The translations under genes were made by a program, and so were the position numbers. DNA of 64,000 bases. Source: Austropuccinia psidii (Eukaryota > Basidiomycota > Pucciniomycetes > Pucciniales > Sphaerophragmiaceae). The number at the start of each line of letters is the position of its first letter. The first letter of the stretch is position 1. Under the pieces are notes generated by a model. The model did not search any database and was not told where the DNA came from. It saw nothing but the letters and a program-made list of their open reading frames with translations. The stretch is taken from the NCBI GenBank assembly GCA_023105745.1, contig JALGQZ010000009.1, positions 36,694,409 through 36,758,408 of the forward strand, read 5' to 3'. Shown one piece after another: positions 57,431 to 64,000 of the stretch.

Positions 57431-58854
57431 TGTCAGCTGGAGTCTATGTTGAAGCAGTAATTAGGCTATTTACAACTAGAACTATGACTGTGACATGTGA
57501 AAATAATTTTAAAATAGAAGTTTTTCAATAATATAATAGTTTATAATATAATAAAGGGTTCTACTATTGAGAAATAGTGGTGGTGAGCGCTATTGAGAAC
57601 CCTAGATGCAGTCTTACCAGTTGGATTACTATAATAAGAACTACAATAATTAAAATTATAATAATACCCTGATTATTACTCAAGAGTAAAGCTGTTTTGG
57701 ACAGTTTACTATGCAGGATATTCAAGAGCAGGATGAGGAAACAATTCTGGCTGTGAAAAGCCTCATTTTTATCCTGAAATGGGGTGGGAAAGGTGCTAGA
57801 CCTTTCCACGGAGAGGAAGTGAAGATTTTTTCACTCTCTAGTACTAGCTTGTGGTTTTTAAACAACCTGTATAACCTGTATTGGGCTCAGATGTGGTTTT
57901 GAAACCACATCTGGGCAGTTTTCACCAATACAGGGTGAAAAATTTCATCTGGGGACCTCACAGCCTGATTCTGACGTGTATGACACGTAGAATGCTGTAC
58001 AGAAGCTGTATGGGACCCCAGTATTGACTGAAATATGAGGTATTGAAGTAAAAACATGCTTCTTCATCTATTTGACACCTCATATTCATGATTATGGGAT
58101 ATTATCCCATGGTAAGGCTGTATATGACAGCAGGTGGGAATATGACCTTAAAACAGCCATAACTTTGTCAATTCTTGAGATATCAACCTCAACACTGGTT
58201 CAGTGTGTAGCCCTGTATGTGCTCTACACAATGGTACCTCATTTGATATGGGTATAATTAAATATGGCAAAGTTATCCCATGTACAAGAGTTTTGTACAT
58301 TTGCGTGGTTTAGGCAAAAAGCTGTATTGAGCTTATTTTCCCCATACATATTTTTCTAGTTGAGCTATGGGGAAATGGATAACACCGTCAGATAGCCCTA
58401 ATTGTTCTCTTTCCAAAAAGACCCCACTTTGGGTATCTCACGCTAAAACTGCAAAAGTTAGATGAGAGGTGAATGTTTTGTGAACCCTTATTTGGCCTGA
58501 ATTTAGCCTACTGGTGCTAGCTCAGTTTGGCTAGTACCATTGGATAGCCCTGGCTTAGAGCTTCATTTTGAATACCCATTTGATGGGGTTAAGCCTCTCC
58601 TTCTGGACTTTAGATGAGAGGTGAAAATTAAGGTTTATGCTAAGCAATAACTTTGAGCAGGAATAGCTTTGTTATTCTTTGTCCTATGGTGATGGGACTT
58701 ATGTTTTCAGAAAGGGGTGAGTTTCCTCTTTCCTTTGATACCTTTTGAGCTTATTGGGCTCAGCTCCATGCTTTGGTGGTATCTTGGCTATACCATTGGT
58801 TTATGGTATTTTGGCTGTCATGCTTGTGCTCTGGTTTTGAGTCACAGGCTGACA
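57431..58854 (-). mobile_element. 3' LTR of element L-C (L4)
   Basis: This L-family LTR (1424 bp) runs TGTCAGCTGGAGTC...CACAGGCTGACA on the plus strand. The purine tract of the element is at 58855-58866 (AGAGGGAGGGTA on the minus strand), directly beside the LTR start TGTCAGCC. The 5' LTR lies beyond the right edge of the window. Confidence 0.9.
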
Positions 58855-58878
58855 TACCCTCCCTCTAAGAAAGGCTCA

Positions 58879-61800
58879 TCATTGATGAGACTGTTCAGTC
58901 CTCTGAGAGGCCCTGAATCTTCTTAAATGAAGGTTCCCATCTGGTATGGCATCTTCTGCCAACCACTTGTCTTTATCAGCTGTTTGGTTCTTGAATCTGA
59001 CTAAATATTGTCTTTGATCCTTCCCATTAAGTCTGATCTTCCTGGCCCTGATGATCTTACTCACAGGTCCCGGGGAGTCGTCTCCTTCCACTATGTCTGG
59101 TGGTATGAAGCTCATCTTCCTGGAGGGGAATTTACCCTCTTCAGTTTGGAAGTATGGCTTGACCAAACTCACTGGAAAGACTGGGTGTTTCCTGGAAAAC
59201 TCCTCTGTGAGCTTGACTTCCACTGAATTCTTGCCTACCAACTTAATGATAGTGAAAGGCCCTACAAATGAGTCTCTTATCTTCTTGGGTCCTTTAAGAT
59301 TGTTGAAGTTTAGTGTAGAAACTAACACCTGGTCCCCTTCCTTAGAGTCAGGTTCAATGTGTGTCTTGTCCCACCTCTGCTTATTATAATCTTTTGCTCC
59401 AGCTATGCATTTAGCAGCTGTGTCACAAGCTCTTTTCCACATATCATTGAGGTCTTTGGCCATGGGAAGGATGGTCAGAAGATTCTTCTTCAAGTGATCC
59501 ACAGGAAAAAGGTATTCCACCCTTTCTCTACCAGTGCAGGTGTTTTTCCTGTGGTAGAGTGCTGACTTGTATTATAAGCCAGTTGGACAGCTGGTAGAAG
59601 GGTAACCCAGTCATGGGTATATCCCTCATGGTACTTATATTCCATGCCATAGGCACAGAACCTTCTAAGGATGTCCTCCATTGTTTGGATCATCATCTCA
59701 GCTAGGCCATCTGTTTGTGGATGGTAAGCTGTGGAAAAAGCAAGCTTGGTGCCAAGCATGTCATACAAGTTGGTCCATAACTCAGATGTGAATTTTGGGT
59801 CCCTATCACTAATGATGATCTTAAGGACTCCACAGGTAGATATGATGTTATTCTAAAGTAACAGAGCAGTATCCATGGCTGTGTCCTCTTTTTGGCATGG
59901 TAGGCACCTCATGCTCTTGCTGAACCTATCAACTATGATCAAGCAGGCATTGTAGTTTTCTTTTCCTCCTGGGACAAGTACTGTAACCCAGTCCATGTTG
60001 ATGGTTTCCCATGGGTTTTTGGGTTCTTCTATATGTTGAAGTAACCCACACTTCTTCCCATGTTTCCTATTTGCCTTTTGGCATCTTTCACAAGTGTTGA
60101 TGTATTCACTCAACTCTTGTTCCCACTTGGGCCACCAAGCTGTGCTTGCTACCCTCTCCTTGGTCCTATCCTCACTCATTTGGCCCATATAGGAGCAGTC
60201 ATGGCCTTCCTGCAGGATCGGAGAGATGTGGTCCCTGTCTACCACTGTGAGTGCACTTGTGTGTTTTTCTTTGTGGTAGAGCAGGCCATCTATAAGGAAG
60301 AGCTTGTTATCCTTATAGGCCCTTGACCAGGGTTCTTCCAGCTGGGATTCCAGTTCTGGACTCCTGTACCTTTGCTGAAGGAGTTATAGTAATATGCTAC
60401 ACTGTTTGGGTTTGGCATAAGACTTCAGTACTGCACTTAAAAATTCATTGTGCAGTTATGAGTAACTTATTGCCAATCTGGGAGTTTCTGTTCCCTCTGA
60501 ATCAGTGTTTCCACTGTCAAGGGTACCACTTTCTGGTTCCCATTCAGAAAGTCTGAAGTTCTTCCTCCTATCTATTTTCATGAAATGGATAGGGATCCTG
60601 GCTGCAACTTCAGGGTAATAAGCTGGATCGCTCTTGACATTATCCAGTGGCCATCTGCTAAGGCCATCTGCATTGGTATGACTTTTACCTTCTTTGTATA
60701 TGATGATCATGTTCCCTGTGTACTCCTGAATGGCTATTTGCCATTTCAGCATGTGTCTATTTGTAGTCTTCATGTTCAGTAAAGACGTCAAGGTGGTGCA
60801 GGCTGTGTAGACTTCAAAGACTGCACCCTCCAGATAATAATGGAGTTTTTCTACAGCCCAGACTAGACATAGACATTCAGTCTGGGTGGCCCCATACCTG
60901 GCTTCTGAATGTTTCAGTTGCCTAGAGATGTAACATATTACTCCCTCTCTTTGTTCACCATTCACTATTTGTCTTTTGTGAGCCTTGAGGTATATTTGAC
61001 ATACCCAAATAGGCCACAATCATCTTAAAAAGAAATTTTGAATTATACATAACTCATTTTATGGAGTAAGTAAATCCATGGATTTAAGGCCAGATTTGGA
61101 TTCTACACAAAAATTCACCTAGGGTAGCTCCATAGAGTGAATAAGCTCAAATTAACTCCTTGAGGTGGTAATATGGAAAATACTTCAACACCACATCATT
61201 AATACCACATAAAAGATCCGTGAAAACTTTTGTTTTTCTTGATTTTACGCCAAAATAATGGGAAAGTGAGAAATCCCATGTTACATATACACTAAGAATA
61301 GTGTTATACATTTTTTGAGCACTTAATATTATGGTATTCTTACATGCACTTTTGGTACACCCATAGTGGATATCTCACTTTAAGCTTAAATTTCTATTTT
61401 GACGTGGAAAATAAGCAAGGGGGACAAAGGACATCAAATAGAGCCAGGGTACCCAGCTTCTGAGGCCCCAGAGGCGTGGATAGCTCCAAAGTTTGGTTCC
61501 ATGGCTGACCTTGACCCAACTGGTAAACTAAACCTCTTTGGGAACTTGGTTACCAAGTTACAACTACTGTAAAACACCAGAAAATAGCAAATAACCTGCT
61601 ATTTTGACGTGCCAAGGAGGCAAAAAGCTACTTACACTCCTGTAACCATGTCAATTACTAATGACTTTCCATGAATAAACCCCAAAAGACTAATTAAAAC
61701 CCTTTTTGGACTAGTATCCATTGATTTACCTCATAACAACCAGTCAAACACTGATATTTGCAATTCTATGTAGAAATGAGGTAAAAACTTCAAAAATTCA

Positions 61801-64000
61801 TTAAAAATACAAATATTAAAGAATCTTTCTGAAGGTTTCAGGACCAATTGAGAACTTTATTATCTATGGTACAACCAAAAAGAATTACCATTTTACTAGT
61901 AAAATTAAACGTTTTACTTACAGTCCATTTTTGGTTATTCTATGTGAAACACTGAATCTTCAAAAATTCACAGTAAATACAACCTGTGATGAAATTGTCA
62001 ATAACATTGATAACGTTGGGAAATCAATGATTACTTTGGAATAAAAGAAGATTTACACATGTTACTCCTTTCATTCTTGACCATATTGGGGTTGGTAGTC
62101 ACATAAAAGCATCAATTAAGCAATTATGCCAATTTTACGTGACAACAGATGATGTAAGTACTAATCCAAAAGGGTTTAATGCTTTCTCACTCACTGGTTT
62201 TTCAGTTTGCTCCATGGAACGCCTCTGTGAGCTGTTGTTGACTTAAAAGAGGCCTTCTCTTGCTGTTTTTTCTGTATCATCAACTTATTATCATTTTATA
62301 TCATTGTTACCAACAAGTAAGTATTAGTTAAACTATTCTTAAGTGTTTTAAATCTTTCAGAATCAATCAGAAAGACGTCAAATCATAGAATCCAACTATA
62401 AATCATTTTGATCTCTCAAATCCACAATTCTATGTCAAATTTCTCTACTTTTTCCAATCAATAAGTTCTTTGGAGTATTAATGAGTCATTTCTCTGTAAT
62501 TCCTAAAGTTTTTCTCTAGTAATAGTTTTCTTCAAGGATTATCTTTATAATTATTCTTGCAAAAGATAATTATATATTAAAATAATTTTATTATTTTAAT
62601 AAAAGAAGTTTTTATTATTAAATTCTTCTTGAAATTGATTCTTGTAGACAATTACTTGCTCACTGTTAAAATCACTAGTAGTGCTTAACACGTGAAAGAA
62701 ATAATTATTTAATTATTTAACTGTGGTTATAATAATATTTTATTATTATATTTCATAAGAACAGACATAGTACTGTTGATTAATAGTAATATTATCATCA
62801 GTTTCATAGTCACATCTTACATCTTTGGTGAAGGGCTGCTCCTAGGCCTTGGCTACATGCTGCATCTATATATAACTTGAATGGTAGTTCAAAGTCAGGC
62901 AAGATGGGTACAGGTGCATTTGTGAGTTCATGTTTGATCCTCTCATATGCATCCCTTCTTTCCTTGGTGATTTAAAAAACTACATATTTTGAACACAACT
63001 TGTATAAACTACTAGTTATGTGGGCCAAATTCTTGATGTGGCTTCAATAGTAGCTAGCAAACCCAAAGAAAGATTGCATATCTTTGATGCTCTTTGGTAC
63101 TGGCTTTTGCAGTACTGCTGCTACTTTGGGCTGGTCAACTGCCTGACTAAGACCTGAGACTTTATGTCCTAGAGCTAGTAGCTCTTGTTGGCCAAAATTA
63201 CACTTTTTTAGTGAAATCTTCAGATTGATGGGTGTACATTTACTTAGGACTCTGTCTTTGTATTGTAAATGGTTTCCCAATGTCTCTGAGTATATAATGA
63301 TATCACCAATATATACCACCATCCAGCCTTCCAATATCTCTTCTTGAAATATTGTGTCCATCATTCTTTGGAAGTGGGCTGGTGCATTTTTGATGCCAAA
63401 TGGGATCCTAGTGTACTCATATATGCCCATATGGCATATTATTCTGAGTAATTTCATGGAGTTTGGTTTAACTCCATTTTGGTGGAAGCCTTTCATACAA
63501 TCCATCTTTGTTATTTATTTGGCTTTTGCCAGTTTATCCAAGGCATGAGGTATCCTGGGTATAGGGTACCTGTCTGCTTTAGTGTAGTTATTCAGAGCTC
63601 TGAAGTCTCCACACAGTCTAGACTTTCCATCATGCCAGGTGATTAGGACAGGGGTGGTGATTTCCACTATTTCATTATGTCCAATCTTCCTGATTATATC
63701 CATGTCCAAGAGTTCATTAATATGTTTCTCAATTTCTTTCCTGGTTTCCAGGCTTGCTGGATAAGGAGGTCTCCTAAGCATGGGTGGATAAGGTCTTTCC
63801 ACATCCAGATATAGTTCTATATTATGGCCTTTTATCTTTCCTAATGGTACTTCACTAATGGCAAATGCTGGTCTGTTCTTTCTCAGCATCTTAAGTAAAC
63901 TTAGTTTTTGTTTACTGGTGACGGTAGTGCTAAACTGTCCCTCTCTGAATTCATTCAGAAGTTCTTCTAGTGGATCTTGAGAAGATATATGGTATATATC
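58879..64000 (-). pseudogene. Ty3/gypsy pol of element L-C, split by solo LTR A4
   Basis: The polyprotein reads on the minus strand from the window edge: the protease-RT linker (DPLEELLNEFREGQFSTTV), then reverse transcriptase (PVLITWHDGKSRLCGDFRAL, IPFGIKNAPAHFQRM). The catalytic box is VVYIGDIIIYS, with Gly where YxDD needs Asp. RNase H follows (KLYIDAACSQGLG, then LTR A4, then ISRQLKHSEARYG); YTACTTL has Ala where the family has Asp. Integrase (HHCC domain with [30 protein letters not shown]) and chromodomain (YLVRFKNQ, DKWLAEDAIPDG) end at 58879. Stops lie at 63512-63514, near 63042, after 60456 and at 59850, and a frameshift lies near 59515. The order and spacing fit a full-length pol. 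The mutated catalytic residues make it inactive. gag lies beyond the window. Confidence 0.9.
60977..62821 (+). mobile_element. Solo LTR A4 with TCTTT target duplication
   Basis: This A-family LTR (1845 bp) runs TGTGAGCC...CATCTTACA and is flanked by TCTTT (60972-60976 and 62822-62826). It lies inside the RNase H coding region of L-C. Deleting the LTR and one TCTTT joins the two sides in frame at a conserved HQRQIV stretch. No internal sequence remains. Confidence 0.93.

Overview
The window looks like a repeat-choked, AT-rich nuclear segment from a filamentous basidiomycete, most probably a rust fungus (Pucciniales). The chromodomain Ty3/gypsy polyproteins, the TET/JBP-like dioxygenase ORF and the short-intron (63-104 bp) SET-domain gene read like the protein repertoire of the large-genome rusts, with Austropuccinia the closest style I recognise. 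That attribution is from memory and no search was possible. No bacterial operons, rRNA genes, convincing tRNA genes or CRISPR arrays were seen.

Almost everything is LTR retrotransposon, in several families that I name locally. 'L' is Ty3/gypsy with 1.4-kb LTRs TGTCAGCC...TGACA (minus-strand copies L-A, L-B and L-C). 'E' and 'F' are related Ty3/gypsy lineages whose LTRs share the end AGCCCCTGTGACA but differ inside. 'A' is a 1.85-1.92-kb LTR seen only as four solo copies. 'G' and 'H' are other long AT-rich LTRs. There is also one Ty1/copia integrase remnant and one short TRIM-like element.

Layout, left to right:
- 1-3890: unassigned DNA, solo LTR A1 and a G-type LTR fragment.
- 4020-6676: tail and 3' LTR of an F-type element, inserted in a copia remnant.
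- 6677-13792: gag-only element L-A, carrying solo LTR A2 in gag and seven 172-bp tandem repeats in its leader.
- 13793-17404: TRIM-like element, then the 5' part of L-B.
- 17405-20445: 3' part of an E element.
- 20446-26097: gene-like, degenerate sequence including the TET/JBP-like ORF.
- 26098-35695: 5' part of a second E element and a deeply nested stack of LTRs.
- 35696-40584: an unrecognised decayed coding segment, a 23-bp minisatellite and an (AAT)74 microsatellite.
- 40585-43860: a host gene island with a multi-exon SET-domain lysine methyltransferase gene.
- 43861-55543: G- and H-type LTR DNA split by a complete F element (44744-53922, TSD AATGA).
- 55544-64000: an older gypsy pol remnant invaded by L-C, whose RNase H domain is in turn split by solo LTR A4.

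Exact 5-bp target-site duplications for A2, A3, A4, E2, G1 and the complete F element give the order of many insertions. The elements use standard gag, protease, reverse transcriptase, RNase H, integrase and chromodomain modules. All visible copies carry stops, frameshifts or deletions, so none is clearly autonomous; F is the youngest and least damaged.
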